Assembly: GCF_003413745.1 (NCBI RefSeq)
Contig: NZ_QVID01000002.1
Location: 868,001-932,000, forward strand
Direction: 5' to 3'
DNA: 64,000 bases
From: Marixanthomonas ophiurae
GTDB taxonomy: Bacteria; Bacteroidota; Bacteroidia; Flavobacteriales; Flavobacteriaceae
The notes beneath the pieces were generated by a model that made no database searches, was not told the DNA's origin, and saw only the letters and a program-made list of their open reading frames with translations. Shown piece by piece: positions 18,379-27,695 of this stretch (position 1 is the stretch's first letter; every line of letters starts with the position of its first letter). The translations under genes were made by a program, and so were the position numbers.

Positions 18379-19404
18379 TCAATTATAATAGTCTTTTAAG
18401 GCTTTATTAATTCGGTCTTGAAATTCAATTTTATCATCAACATATAACGCTAAAACCTTATATTTTCTTTGAACTCCGTATAGTCCAATTAACATGTTTT
18501 CTTCTTTTAATCGAATTATGACATTGTGAGATTCCAATGCTCCTAAAACCGATAACTTACGTGTTTCTTTATTTGTCTCAATATCTTTTGATGAAAGTGT
18601 AACCGAATCAATGTTTTTTAAATCAATAGTTGTCTCGGTCATAATTCCATATCGAAGAAAAAGTTTGTTGTTTTCAATAGATATTGGCCTTTTCAACATT
18701 GATTTCAAAAATCCAAAAATCTGAATACCTGAATAAATACTTAAAATAGTAAAAATTAAAGCGGCTGTATTACTCCATTTAGCTAGTAAAACATGAACCG
18801 TAACAGTTTCGATTGCCACGATGCCAACAATCGCTATTAATAATGGTATTGTGCCACTGTTTTTGTGGTACGAAAATTCATTGTTTTTTAATTTTCTTTT
18901 CTTCCAATAAATGAATCCGTAATAGAACACTGCAATTTCAGTAACTACGGGAATTACAACAGCTTTAGGAAGTATTTCATAACAAGTATTCTTTAAAGTT
19001 GAGTAAAAGTCAAATGTTTTGGTTTTCTTTAATTTATAGTGTTTTATTCCTTTTCTAACTTTATAGATTACAAATAATAATACTGATAGCTCTACCACTG
19101 GAAACACCCAAGTTTTAAATAGATTGAGATAGTGTTGATTTTCAGCAGGAAGTATCAAGAAGCTAATTACAACACCAACAATCAAAAAAGGAAGAACCGT
19201 TGTTTTTGGAATACTTGTTTTCCGGATAAGTAAGAAATAGATTAGTGGAACAGTCAATAATAAGTCAAATGTAATTCCTATAGATAAACTACTGGAGTTT
19301 GCATTAAAAACCGATGATTTAGCAAGAAGAACCATCATCCCAATGATGCATAATGGTATTCCAAATATAATTACAAGTTTCCTTAGGTTTAATGCTTTAT
19401 CCAT
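18379..19404 (-). CDS. multi-pass membrane protein of unknown function
   Basis: 341 residues. Hydrophobic segments near 8-26, 41-60, 70-86, 97-115, 150-170, 187-208 and 212-235 suggest about seven membrane helices. The last ~110 residues are soluble (SIENNKLFLRYGIMTETTIDL, then NVIIRLKEENMLIGLYGVQR) and have the strand pattern of a bacterial PH-like domain, as in integral membrane proteins with a terminal bPH module; this is inference from pattern alone. It lies 18 bp downstream of the 95-aa membrane-protein gene and just before the haemoglobin gene, so the three probably form one unit reading away from the Crp/Fnr gene. Confidence 0.7.
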   Translation of the reverse strand: MDKALNLRKLVIIFGIPLCIIGMMVLLAKSSVFNANSSSLSIGITFDLLLTVPLIYFLLIRKTSIPKTTVLPFLIVGVVISFLILPAENQHYLNLFKTWVFPVVELSVLLFVIYKVRKGIKHYKLKKTKTFDFYSTLKNTCYEILPKAVVIPVVTEIAVFYYGFIYWKKRKLKNNEFSYHKNSGTIPLLIAIVGIVAIETVTVHVLLAKWSNTAALIFTILSIYSGIQIFGFLKSMLKRPISIENNKLFLRYGIMTETTIDLKNIDSVTLSSKDIETNKETRKLSVLGALESHNVIIRLKEENMLIGLYGVQRKYKVLALYVDDKIEFQDRINKALKDYYN

Positions 19405-19422
19405 TGGTTTTACTTTAGCGAA

Positions 19423-19710
19423 TTACAACAAGTTTATAAAGATAAGCAACGTATTTACAACTAAACTAATACCAAGTAGTCTAAATGAAAGCTTATATGA
19501 AGCTTGAGCCAACAACGCAGCGTTATATCCCATACATAGCGATACACAAAGCAATAACTCTATAAATGAAAGCATAGAAGTTCCTTGGGCTAAGATGAGC
19601 ATGGCAGCAATAGAGCCTATACAGCTTTGAAGGATAATGGTCAACGGAACACACGCATAGTAGTTCTCTTTAAACTCGGCCAACAAACTTTTTTCTGAAA
19701 TGGTTTTCAT
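19423..19710 (-). CDS. small membrane protein, divergent to Crp/Fnr regulator
   Basis: 95 residues from the ATG at 19710 (MKTISEKSLLAEFKENYYAC). A longer reading from 19779 would start inside the divergent promoter region and is rejected. Three hydrophobic stretches follow (IILQSCIGSIAAMLILAQ, SFIELLLCVSLCMGYNAALL, and LLGISLVVNTLLIFI), so it is an integral inner-membrane protein. No family is recognised with certainty. It is divergent from the Crp/Fnr gene 75 bp away, which suggests it may be a target of that regulator. Confidence 0.7.
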   Translation of the reverse strand: MKTISEKSLLAEFKENYYACVPLTIILQSCIGSIAAMLILAQGTSMLSFIELLLCVSLCMGYNAALLAQASYKLSFRLLGISLVVNTLLIFINLL

Positions 19711-19734
19711 AACTTTGGGTTTTAAGTTCACAAA

Positions 19735-19742
19735 CAAAAGTA
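19735..19742 (-). promoter_or_regulatory. possible -7 element for the 19710 gene
   Basis: On the minus strand TACTTTTG matches TAnnTTTG, 24 bases before the ATG at 19710 and within the 75-bp divergent gap to the Crp/Fnr gene. The -33 TTG is weak. Confidence 0.35.
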
Positions 19743-19785
19743 CCTCAGCAGATATCCACCATTTTATGAGCCAAATCATAAACCC

Positions 19786-20373
19786 ATGATCAACGAAACA
19801 ATTTTATTGGATTATGAAGCAGAGGTCATCGAGTACATAACGGGCGACGTCATTTTTTCTGAAAACCAACGAGCTTTATTCTATTTTCAAGTGCAACACG
19901 GAGAAGTAAAAATGTACAACCTCAACGAGGATGGTAAAGAGTTTGTACAAGGCATGTTTAAAGATGGGGAAAGTTTTGGCGAGCCACCTTTGTTTGGCGA
20001 TTTCAAGTATCCTGCCTCCGCAATTGCTATTAGTGATGTGAGTATTATAAAGCTGGGTAAAACAGCTTTTTTTGCATTACTGAAAGAACATTTTGATGTT
20101 CACTCGCAGATGACAGCCACACTCTCACGCAGATTGAGCTACAAGGCCATGATGATGAAAGAAATATCGGTCTACCCACCAGAGCATCGAGTATTGACGA
20201 TAATCGATTTTTTAAAACAAAGAGATGGCAACCCTGTTGATTACCAAGTGGAACTAACCCGCCAACAAATAGCAGATCTTACTGGACTTCGAGTAGAAAC
20301 AGTCATTAGAGCTGTCAAGCAGTTAGAAGAAGATGAAAAAATTAAAATAATCAACCGAAAAATCCATCGGTAA
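19786..20373 (+). CDS. Crp/Fnr-family transcriptional regulator
   Basis: 195 residues. The N-terminal cyclic-nucleotide-binding-like barrel spans about 12-110 (FSENQRALFYFQVQHGEVKMY, then GESFGEPPLFGDFKYPASA), followed by the long dimerisation helix and a winged HTH with the recognition part LTRQQIADLTGLRVETVIRAV at about 152-172. It lacks the N-terminal Cys cluster of oxygen-sensing Fnr, so the effector is unknown. The gene is divergent from a small membrane protein gene and close to a truncated haemoglobin gene, and may regulate them. It is slightly short for the family (usually 210-240), with the loss mainly at the ends. Confidence 0.85.
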   Translation: MINETILLDYEAEVIEYITGDVIFSENQRALFYFQVQHGEVKMYNLNEDGKEFVQGMFKDGESFGEPPLFGDFKYPASAIAISDVSIIKLGKTAFFALLKEHFDVHSQMTATLSRRLSYKAMMMKEISVYPPEHRVLTIIDFLKQRDGNPVDYQVELTRQQIADLTGLRVETVIRAVKQLEEDEKIKIINRKIHR

Positions 20374-20402
20374 AAAATCAAAAAGTTAGTACCTTCGGCA
20401 GT

Positions 20403-21167
20403 ATGTTACACGTAGTTATTTTAGGATTTGGCAACATTGGAAGTAATTTATGCAATGCTTTACATGAAGAATCACAAGTTTCAGTAGTTCAAGTGTTTAA
20501 TAGGAATTTGATTAAACTACCTAATAATTTGAAGTCTATTCCATTCACTTCAAATATTTCAGAAATTAAAAAGGCAGATATTTATATTATTGCCATCCCA
20601 GATGATGCGATAGCCGACTTCTCTGCTACGCTACCTTTTAATGATAAATTGGTAGTGCACACCTCAGGAAGCGTCCCCATGCAGGCACTAGATGGAAAAA
20701 ATAAACAAGGGGTCTTTTATCCGTTGCAAACCTTCACTAAAAATAATCTGGTCGATTTTTCTGAAATCCCAGTTTGTATTGAAGCTGAAGAAGAAACAGA
20801 TTTAAAGTTACTTAGAACGTTAGGCGAACATATTTCAAAGCATGTAACGGTAGTTTCTTCTGAAGAAAGGAAAACATTGCATTTGGCTGCAGTATTTGTA
20901 AATAACTTCGTGAATTATATGTATCACATTTCCGAAGACATTTTAAAAGAAAACAATTTAGATTTTGAATTATTAAAACCTCTTATCGCCGAAACAGCAA
21001 ATAAAATAAAAAGACTATCACCAAAACAAGCCCAGACCGGCCCCGCTAAGCGGAATGACGTAAAAACAATAGAAAATCATTTACATTTGTTGAAAGACAG
21101 TCCGTATAAAAAGGTTTACCAACAATTAACAAAGGCTATACAAGATACCTATGGAAAAAAGCTATAA
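20403..21167 (+). CDS. DUF2520 Rossmann-fold oxidoreductase-like protein
   Basis: 254 residues. The N-terminal NAD(P)-binding motif VVILGFGNIGSNLCNALH (residues 4-21) begins a Rossmann domain related to F420-dependent NADP reductase; later segments (VVHTSGSVPMQAL, GVFYPLQTFTK) and a helical C-terminal domain (from about residue 140) match the Rossmann-like plus DUF2520 layout. The substrate is unknown; proteins of this type resemble pyrroline-5-carboxylate or 6-phosphogluconate dehydrogenases in fold. The 3' end overlaps the next gene by 17 bp, so the pair is translationally coupled. A conserved link with the KdsC-like phosphatase suggests a shared pathway, but this is not proven. Confidence 0.8.
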   Translation: MLHVVILGFGNIGSNLCNALHEESQVSVVQVFNRNLIKLPNNLKSIPFTSNISEIKKADIYIIAIPDDAIADFSATLPFNDKLVVHTSGSVPMQALDGKNKQGVFYPLQTFTKNNLVDFSEIPVCIEAEEETDLKLLRTLGEHISKHVTVVSSEERKTLHLAAVFVNNFVNYMYHISEDILKENNLDFELLKPLIAETANKIKRLSPKQAQTGPAKRNDVKTIENHLHLLKDSPYKKVYQQLTKAIQDTYGKKL

Positions 21168-21684
21168 AGAATACCTTAACCAGATTACTACTTTTATTTT
21201 TGATGTGGACGGCGTCCTTACCGATGGCTCCATTAGCATCACTACCGAAGGCGAAATGTACCGTACCATGCACACCAAAGATGGTTTTGCACTAAAAACA
21301 GCATTAGATAAAGGGTTTAATGTATGTATTATAAGCGGCGGCACTAACGAAGGCGTGCGTGCTAGATTACGCGGACTCGGTATTACTGATATATACTTAG
21401 GAGCACATCATAAAACCGATACGATGGATGAATACCTAGACGTGTACAATATTAAACACGAAAACGTACTCTATATGGGTGATGATATCCCAGATTTGTA
21501 TGTAATGCAAGAGATTGGCTTGCCGTGTTGTCCGCAAGATGCTGTACCAGAAGTAAAAAGCATCTCTAAATATGTATCCCACAAAAAGGGAGGAAAAGGG
21601 TGTGTGCGTGATGTTATAGAGCAAGTATTAAAAGTGCAAGGCAAATGGATTGAAAAAGAAAATACGAGTGCCAAGTATGATTAA
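21151..21684 (+). CDS. kdsC: KdsC-like HAD phosphatase (3-deoxy-D-manno-octulosonate 8-phosphate phosphatase type)
   Basis: 177 residues. Cap-less HAD phosphatase: motif I FIFDVDGVLTDGS gives Asp18 and Asp20, motif II is CIISGG, and motif III/IV is MGDDIPDL near residue 110. Length and motifs fit KdsC, a tetrameric enzyme that removes phosphate from KDO-8-P in lipopolysaccharide core synthesis. No kdsA or kdsB is in the window, so the substrate is inferred from family. The start is inside the end of the upstream gene (17-bp overlap); there is no later good ATG before the catalytic motif. Confidence 0.85.
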   Translation: MEKSYKEYLNQITTFIFDVDGVLTDGSISITTEGEMYRTMHTKDGFALKTALDKGFNVCIISGGTNEGVRARLRGLGITDIYLGAHHKTDTMDEYLDVYNIKHENVLYMGDDIPDLYVMQEIGLPCCPQDAVPEVKSISKYVSHKKGGKGCVRDVIEQVLKVQGKWIEKENTSAKYD

Positions 21685-21746
21685 TGCTTTATTTTTATAA
21701 ATAGAAATTATATAATATTCTTTTAAAATACCATAACATCCCCCTA

Positions 21747-21762
21747 CCCCCTTCAAAGGGGG
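21747..21762. repeat. short GC-rich inverted repeat
   Basis: CCCCC TTCAAA GGGGG in an otherwise very AT-rich gap between the phosphatase and prenyltransferase genes; a second C-rich tract lies just before it. It could be a dispersed intergenic repeat or an mRNA hairpin; no other copy was noticed in this window. Confidence 0.5.
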
Positions 21763-21784
21763 AATTAAAAAAGATTAAAATTCT

Positions 21785-22696
21785 TTGAAGTACCTTAAAC
21801 TCACCCGCCCTATAAACTTACTGTTAATCGCACTGGTACAAGTGCTGATTAAGTATGGTCTTTTTGAGCCCTTTCATGCAGTCACTGCGTTATCAAACTT
21901 TCACTTTTTACTATTAGTAATTGCCACGGTCTGTATTGCCGCTGGGGGTAATATCATCAACGATGTGTACGATGTAGATATTGACCGTATCAACAAACCC
22001 AAGAAAGTTATAATTGGCAACGGTGTTTCAGAAAAAGCTGGTAGTACTTTTTATATGGTCATAACCGCTTTGGGAGTGGGCATCGGATTTTTTTTAGCTA
22101 ATAGCATTGGCAAGCCTGCTTTTGCTACACTTTTTATCGGTATTGCTGCCTTACTATACCTCTATGCAACGTATCTTAAAACGATGCTACTTATAGGTAC
22201 TTTCTTAGTATCTATATTGGTTTCTATGAGTATTATTATTGTAGGTTTTTTTGACCTCGTACCCGTTACCAATCCTATAAACCAGGCATCACAATGGGAG
22301 GTGTTTAAAATAAGTTTAGCGTACGCTTTGTTTGCTTTCTTTTTAAACTTTATACGCGAATTGGTAAAAGATTTACAAGACATTCATGGTGATAAAAATG
22401 GTGGTAAAAACACCTTACCCATTGCAATTGGTAGAAGCCGCGCCACTACGGTTGTATTTGCTTTAGGAGCTATCACAACACTCTCTATAATTGCTTATAT
22501 GTATATGTATTTATACGCATACACCTCAGCCGTTTTATATTTTCTATTTTTAGTAATAGCACCGCTCCTATTCTTCTGCATTAAAGCTTTTGAAGCTAAA
22601 AAAATCAAACATTACGGGCTTTTATCCCGCTTATTAAAATTTGTCATGTTAACCGGAATGTGCTCTATGCTATTGTATCCTTTTGTAATTTTATAG
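21785..22696 (+). CDS. UbiA-family prenyltransferase
   Basis: 303 residues using a TTG start at 21785 (MKYLKLTRPINLLLIAL); there is no ATG before the first substrate-binding region. About nine membrane helices are expected. The first Asp-rich motif is NDVYDVDIDRINKP (about 60-73) and the second region is RELVKDLQDIHGDKNGGKNT (about 190-209), both diagnostic of UbiA enzymes that transfer polyprenyl chains. Bacteroidota copies close to maf are usually called geranylgeranylglycerol-phosphate geranylgeranyltransferase-like; the true acceptor is unknown. The maf gene lies 147 bp downstream. Confidence 0.85.
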   Translation: MKYLKLTRPINLLLIALVQVLIKYGLFEPFHAVTALSNFHFLLLVIATVCIAAGGNIINDVYDVDIDRINKPKKVIIGNGVSEKAGSTFYMVITALGVGIGFFLANSIGKPAFATLFIGIAALLYLYATYLKTMLLIGTFLVSILVSMSIIIVGFFDLVPVTNPINQASQWEVFKISLAYALFAFFLNFIRELVKDLQDIHGDKNGGKNTLPIAIGRSRATTVVFALGAITTLSIIAYMYMYLYAYTSAVLYFLFLVIAPLLFFCIKAFEAKKIKHYGLLSRLLKFVMLTGMCSMLLYPFVIL

Positions 22697-22843
22697 CTTT
22701 ATTAAAAGAAATGAGAAGCTAGAAGTTAAATACTAGACATTTGATACTAAATTTATACAACAAGTAAATTTCACCTATTTCATTAATTACTTAATAACTA
22801 ATAAAACTCATTTCTCAAATCTCAATACTGATTACTAAAATCT

Positions 22844-23431
22844 ATGCTACAACAAAAACTAATCAACCACAACATTATACTTGCTTCTGGGTCGCCTAGA
22901 CGACAAAACTTTTTTAAGGAGCTAGGTATTCCCTTTACCATCGATGTGCGTAAAATAATTGAAACGTACCCCAAAGAGTTAAAAGGAACCGAGATCACCG
23001 ACTACCTATCAGAACGTAAAGCTGCTGTATTTAAAGAGCTTTCTGAATCTGATATTCTCATTACTAGTGACACCATTGTCTGGAAGGAAGGTAAAGCAAT
23101 GGAAAAACCCAAAGATGCCAAACACGCCAAAACTATGTTGTCCGACTTAAGCGGTAAGTTTCACGAGGTGATTACTTCGGTTTGCTTTACAGGAACTGAC
23201 TTTCAAAAAACGGTTAATGAAACGACTCAAGTATGGTTCTCAGAGCTTTCAGAAGAAGAAATTAATTATTACGTCGACACCTACCAACCATTCGATAAAG
23301 CAGGTGCTTATGGTATTCAAGAATGGATTGGGTATATTGGTATTGATAAGATTGAAGGTTCTTTCTTTAATGTAATGGGGTTACCAACAAGACTAGTTTA
23401 TAAAATCTTATTGGAGCTTACTACTAAATAA
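22844..23431 (+). CDS. maf: Maf-like nucleoside triphosphate pyrophosphatase
   Basis: 195 residues, the normal Maf length. The N-terminal signature ILASGSPRRQNFFKELGI is followed by SDTIVWKEGKAMEKPKD, which carries the catalytic Asp region of dTTP/UTP-type Maf enzymes, and by AGAYGIQEWIGYIGIDKIEGS. Maf proteins hydrolyse dTTP, UTP and some modified nucleotides to monophosphates and are thought to clean the nucleotide pool. It is located in the order UbiA-like / maf / lipoprotein / MscS, all on the same strand and closely spaced. Confidence 0.9.
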   Translation: MLQQKLINHNIILASGSPRRQNFFKELGIPFTIDVRKIIETYPKELKGTEITDYLSERKAAVFKELSESDILITSDTIVWKEGKAMEKPKDAKHAKTMLSDLSGKFHEVITSVCFTGTDFQKTVNETTQVWFSELSEEEINYYVDTYQPFDKAGAYGIQEWIGYIGIDKIEGSFFNVMGLPTRLVYKILLELTTK

Positions 23432-23477
23432 TCAAAATTCTGCCGGATTTCCATATCTTTAATAGCAAATTAAAACG

Positions 23478-24425
23478 ATGAATAAAACATCCAAAAACAC
23501 CCTATATAAAGCAATATTAATTATAAGTATTACTTTTTTTAGTCATTCTTGTAAAGACTCTGAGCATAACTTAATCCCTAATAGTAATGCAGAAGATACC
23601 GATACTGTAGCCAATAACCGCCAATTACCAGAGCAATTTAAAGCGTATTGGTACGCGGGTAAAGCAGAGTTGACTTCCTATAAACTCATGCAAGAGCGCT
23701 ATGGTGAAATTCGTGAAGGGACAGCCGTTACAGTGTTTGTTACAGAAGATTTTTTACCCGGTCCTCAAGTAAAGGCCGATGTACAATCTGAGGAGAATGT
23801 TTCTGTATTAAAACTCAATAAAACCAAGAAGTTTACCACCGGTATTTATCCGTATTCTATTATGACGAGTACGTTTAATCCCATACAAAAACAACAACAC
23901 GCCTTAAAAATAAGCAATTCGGTACAGGAATGGTGCGGGCAAGTATATATGCAACTTAATAATAGAGAACGTTTCAATATTACGTCACATTCCTATTTTG
24001 AAGGGGAAGCAGATCAAGAACTAACTATTGATAAAACTTGGTTAGAAGACGAATTGTGGAACTTAGTTAGAATTAATCCAGAAGAGTTACCTATTGGAGA
24101 TATGCAAGTAATCCCTTCGTTCGAGTTTAGCAGAATGCGACATAAAGAAGTTAAGGCCTATCGTGCTCATGCAAATATTAAACAAGGCGAAGCACTTTCT
24201 GTATATTCCTTACATTATCCTAAGTTAGAACGAGAACTCATTCTGTATTTTAATAGTTCTTTTCCGTATGAAATTGAGAAATGGGAAGAAACAAATGGCA
24301 TCCATCCTAGTGACAGCACCCGTTTAAAAACTACTGCACACAAAATAAAACGTATCCGTAACGATTATTGGAATTTGAAGCAAAATAAAGATGCCAGGCT
24401 TCGAGATACCTTAGGACTTAAATAA
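23478..24425 (+). CDS. putative lipoprotein of unknown function, next to maf
   Basis: 315 residues. The N-terminus has a basic region, a hydrophobic stretch and a lipobox-like SHSC (Cys about residue 25), so it is probably a periplasmic or outer-membrane lipoprotein. The body begins LPEQFKAYWYAGKAELTSYKL and contains WCGQVYMQLNNR and RMRHKEVKAYRAHA; no family with known function is recognised. The pattern 'KAYWYAGKAEL..YGEIREGTAV' looks like a conserved Flavobacteriia protein. It lies 46 bp after maf and 7 bp before the MscS-like gene, implying one operon. Confidence 0.75.
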   Translation: MNKTSKNTLYKAILIISITFFSHSCKDSEHNLIPNSNAEDTDTVANNRQLPEQFKAYWYAGKAELTSYKLMQERYGEIREGTAVTVFVTEDFLPGPQVKADVQSEENVSVLKLNKTKKFTTGIYPYSIMTSTFNPIQKQQHALKISNSVQEWCGQVYMQLNNRERFNITSHSYFEGEADQELTIDKTWLEDELWNLVRINPEELPIGDMQVIPSFEFSRMRHKEVKAYRAHANIKQGEALSVYSLHYPKLERELILYFNSSFPYEIEKWEETNGIHPSDSTRLKTTAHKIKRIRNDYWNLKQNKDARLRDTLGLK

Positions 24426-24432
24426 GAATATT

Positions 24433-25002
24433 ATGTTTATTGAAATCTATTTTCCTCAATTACTAAAGTCTATTTTTATCGTATTGCTTTTTTTAGCACT
24501 GCGCTATATGACCATTCGTTTAATAAAACGGTATGCCAATAAATTTGAACGTATGGAGCACCGCACGGGCTTAATTATGAAGCACGTAGACTTATCAACC
24601 ATCTTTTTAATCGTATTATGCTTAATACTAATTTGGGGTGTAGAGATTAAAGATCTCGGGTTGGTTATGTCCTCTGTCTTTGCAGTAATCGGCGTTGGTT
24701 TTTTTGCCCAATGGTCCATTTTAAGCAATATTACTAGCGGCGTAATTATGTTCTTTACCTTTCCATATAAAATTGGTGATTTTATTAAGATTCACGATAA
24801 GGAGTTCCCGTATGAGGGAATGATTGAAGATATTAAAAGTTTTCACGTGATGGTACGTACTAAAGATAATGAGCTAATTACTTACCCGAATAGTATGATG
24901 CTTCAAAAAGGGGTGACGGTAATTAAAGCAGAAGATTACTATGAAATGTCTCAACAAGTTGAAGAACATGATAAAAACCTCACCGAACACGGTACTGATT
25001 GA
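24433..25002 (+). CDS. small MscS-family mechanosensitive channel
   Basis: 189 residues. Two hydrophobic segments (about 8-22 and 52-72) precede the pore-lining helix VIGVGFFAQWSILSNITSGV, the MscS TM3 signature region, and a beta domain (FPYKIGDFIKIHDKEFPYEG, then VRTKDNELITYPNS). This is a minimal MscS, shorter than the E. coli protein (286) and lacking the large C-terminal cage. It probably releases solutes during hypo-osmotic stress from the inner membrane. It follows the lipoprotein gene by 7 bp and closes the operon. Confidence 0.85.
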   Translation: MFIEIYFPQLLKSIFIVLLFLALRYMTIRLIKRYANKFERMEHRTGLIMKHVDLSTIFLIVLCLILIWGVEIKDLGLVMSSVFAVIGVGFFAQWSILSNITSGVIMFFTFPYKIGDFIKIHDKEFPYEGMIEDIKSFHVMVRTKDNELITYPNSMMLQKGVTVIKAEDYYEMSQQVEEHDKNLTEHGTD

Positions 25003-25165
25003 TCGCCTAGATTCCTTGTAAGCAGTAGGTTTTTAGTGAATTGACACTACATAAACAGTACAGGGGTATCACCTCATTGTACTATATCATCTATTTTCTT
25101 TTTTTATTCAGAAAAACGATCTTTCTTCTTTATAAATACACTGTTTTTTTCACTATATATTTTGG

Positions 25166-25173
25166 TATCTTTG
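25166..25173 (+). promoter_or_regulatory. -7 promoter element upstream of PIG-L gene
   Basis: TATCTTTG matches TAnnTTTG and lies 30 bases before the ATG at 25204. The -33 TTG is not clear. Confidence 0.5.
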
Positions 25174-25203
25174 GTTCTTTCAGAAAAAAACACACCAAAT
25201 ACT

Positions 25204-27693
25204 ATGCGCAATCTTTTTACTGTACTGCTTCTGTTAAGCATCAGTACAACCGCCTGCTTCGCTCAACAACCTCAAAAACCAACTGCTTCTGAAATTTACC
25301 ACGACCTCCAACAACTCAATTTCCTTGGGTCGGCTATGTACATTGCAGCACATCCAGATGATGAAAATACGCGTCTGATCTCTTACTTGGCGAATGACGT
25401 TCATGCACGTACAGCCTATTTATCTTTAACACGTGGTGATGGCGGACAAAACTTGGTAGGGCCTGAGATTCGTGAATTACTTGGCGTAATTCGAACACAA
25501 GAGCTATTAGCAGCGCGTCGTACCGATGGCGGACAACAGTTTTTTACCCGTGCCAACGACTTTGGGTATTCTAAAACCCCAGATGAAACATTAGACATCT
25601 GGAATAAAGATGAAGTATTAAACGATGTGGTACGTGCCATTCGAAAGTTTAAGCCAGATGTTATTATTAATCGGTTTGATCATCGTAGCCCAGGTTCTAC
25701 ACACGGGCACCACACGGCGTCTGCTATGTTGAGCGTAGAGGCGTTCGATTTAGTAAACAATCCTAACAGCTACCCTGAAACAGCTAATACGTTTGGTACG
25801 TGGCAACCTAAACGGTTGTTCTTCAACACGAGCTGGTGGTTTTACGGAAGTCAAGAAAAATTTGAACAAGCAGACAAAACTAACTTAGTAGAAGTACAAA
25901 CCGGAAATTACTACCCCTCCTTAGGTCTTTCTAACGGAGAAATTGCTTCTTTAAGCCGAAGCATGCACAAATCGCAAGGTTTTGGAGCAACAGGTACCCG
26001 CGGAAACCAGAATGAATGGCTTGAATTTTTAAAAGGTGATTTTTCTGAAGGAAACAGTAACTTGTTTGAAGGTATAGACACCTCTTGGTCTCGTATTGAA
26101 GGCGGCGAAACCATTGGGGGAATTTTGTATCCGCTAGAAGATAATTTCGATTTTAAAGATCCTTCCAGAATGCTTCGCCCCTTATTGCAAGCGTATGAAT
26201 TGGTTAAAAATATTGAGGACGACCATTGGTGTGCTATAAAAACAAAACAACTGGAACAGTTGATTATCGATTGCGGTGGAATTTTTGTAGAAGCAATTGC
26301 TCAAAGCAATTCCATTATGCCGCGTGAAAAATACAATGTTACTTTTGAAGCTATAAGCCGAAATAACTTCCCGATAGCGTTAGAGTCCATTACCTATCCT
26401 TCCGGGAAAACTATTGTGACCGAGAACAAAACCTTGGCTCCAAATGAGAAGTATACCCTTGAAGCTACATTATATTCTGAAAACACGACTACCTCTGGTC
26501 CGTATTGGTTGCGTGAAAAAGGTAGTTTAGGAATGTATAAGGCACCTAATAACCGTATCGGTGAGCCAGAAACCATGGCCCCCGAACAAGTAGTATTTAA
26601 TTTAACTCTAAGCGGTGTAAAGTTTCCAATAAAACGAAATATAGTCTATAAATACAACGACCCTGTTAAAGGGGAAGTCTATCAACCTTTAGAGGTTTTA
26701 CCAGAAGCTACTTCCAGTATTCCTGAAAAAGTTATTATTTTTTCTTCAAAAGACGAACAAAACATCCCTGTCACTATAAAAGCAGGGCGTGATAATGCAA
26801 ATGGAACGGTGCAATTAAACCATCCGAAGGGTTGGGAAGTCAAACCTGCACAACCTAGCTTTAACATTGCAAAAAAAGGAGATGAACAAACGATTATGTT
26901 TACTGTAACCCCTCCTAAAGAACAAAGCGAAGGATATCTAAGACCGTTAGTATCTATGGGCGATCAATTTTTTGATAAAGAACTCGTTACAATCGATTAT
27001 GAGCACATTCCCTATCAACGGGTATTGCTTCCTTCCGAAGCTAAGGTAGTGCGTATTGATATTGAAAAGGAAGGCGAATCTATTGGGTACATTGAAGGTG
27101 CTGGAGATGCTATTCCGGAGAGTTTACGCCAAATAGGGTACCGAGTAACAACCATTCCACCGTCTAACATTACCTACCAAAACCTGAAGGATTTTGATGC
27201 TGTTGTCGTAGGAATTAGAGCGTATAACACCGTACCAGAGTTGGCTTTTAAGCAACCTGTTTTCAATAAATATGTACAAGAAGGCGGCACCTTGCTATTG
27301 CAATATAACACTAGTCATAGGCTGGTTACTGAAGACATCGCGCCCTACTCACTTTCATTATCAAGAGATCGTGTAACTGATGAGTTTAGCGACGTTACCT
27401 TTTTAGCACCTGAACATCCCGTTTTAAATGAACCCAACGAAATTACCCAAGCCGACTTTACAGGTTGGGTGCAAGAACGAGGCTTATATTTCCCAAATCA
27501 ATGGGCGCCTAAGTTTGTACCTATATTGGGAATGCACGACAAAGACGCTCCCGAAACCAAAGGCTCACTATTAGTTGCCGAATACGGCAAGGGAAATTAT
27601 ATCTATACCGGGCTGAGTTTCTTTAGAGAGTTACCCGCTGGAGTAGCAGGTGCCTACCGTTTATTTGCAAATATATTATCCTTAGGCAATTAA
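25204..27693 (+). CDS. secreted PIG-L family deacetylase
   Basis: 829 residues from the ATG at 25204 (MRNLFTVLLLLSISTTACFAQ), a standard signal peptide; an upstream ATG adds residues that spoil it. The N-terminal PIG-L/LmbE domain has the zinc-site motif AHPDDENTRLI, then GDGGQN and RSPGSTHGHHTAS, so it is probably a Zn-dependent N-acetyl deacetylase acting on a sugar outside the cytoplasm. The C-terminal half (about 380-829) is beta-rich with NEW3-like sandwich and a glutamine-amidotransferase-like end (FDAVVVGIRAYNT, then GGTLLLQYNTSHR). The next genes are a 36-aa membrane peptide and a sodium:solute symporter, so it may work in uptake and processing of one sugar derivative. Confidence 0.85.
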   Translation: MRNLFTVLLLLSISTTACFAQQPQKPTASEIYHDLQQLNFLGSAMYIAAHPDDENTRLISYLANDVHARTAYLSLTRGDGGQNLVGPEIRELLGVIRTQELLAARRTDGGQQFFTRANDFGYSKTPDETLDIWNKDEVLNDVVRAIRKFKPDVIINRFDHRSPGSTHGHHTASAMLSVEAFDLVNNPNSYPETANTFGTWQPKRLFFNTSWWFYGSQEKFEQADKTNLVEVQTGNYYPSLGLSNGEIASLSRSMHKSQGFGATGTRGNQNEWLEFLKGDFSEGNSNLFEGIDTSWSRIEGGETIGGILYPLEDNFDFKDPSRMLRPLLQAYELVKNIEDDHWCAIKTKQLEQLIIDCGGIFVEAIAQSNSIMPREKYNVTFEAISRNNFPIALESITYPSGKTIVTENKTLAPNEKYTLEATLYSENTTTSGPYWLREKGSLGMYKAPNNRIGEPETMAPEQVVFNLTLSGVKFPIKRNIVYKYNDPVKGEVYQPLEVLPEATSSIPEKVIIFSSKDEQNIPVTIKAGRDNANGTVQLNHPKGWEVKPAQPSFNIAKKGDEQTIMFTVTPPKEQSEGYLRPLVSMGDQFFDKELVTIDYEHIPYQRVLLPSEAKVVRIDIEKEGESIGYIEGAGDAIPESLRQIGYRVTTIPPSNITYQNLKDFDAVVVGIRAYNTVPELAFKQPVFNKYVQEGGTLLLQYNTSHRLVTEDIAPYSLSLSRDRVTDEFSDVTFLAPEHPVLNEPNEITQADFTGWVQERGLYFPNQWAPKFVPILGMHDKDAPETKGSLLVAEYGKGNYIYTGLSFFRELPAGVAGAYRLFANILSLGN

Positions 27694-27695
27694 TT

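Noticed and set aside
25041-25292. 83-codon frame before the PIG-L gene
   Set aside because: It overlaps the start of the deacetylase gene in another frame and its composition looks like translated AT-rich leader.
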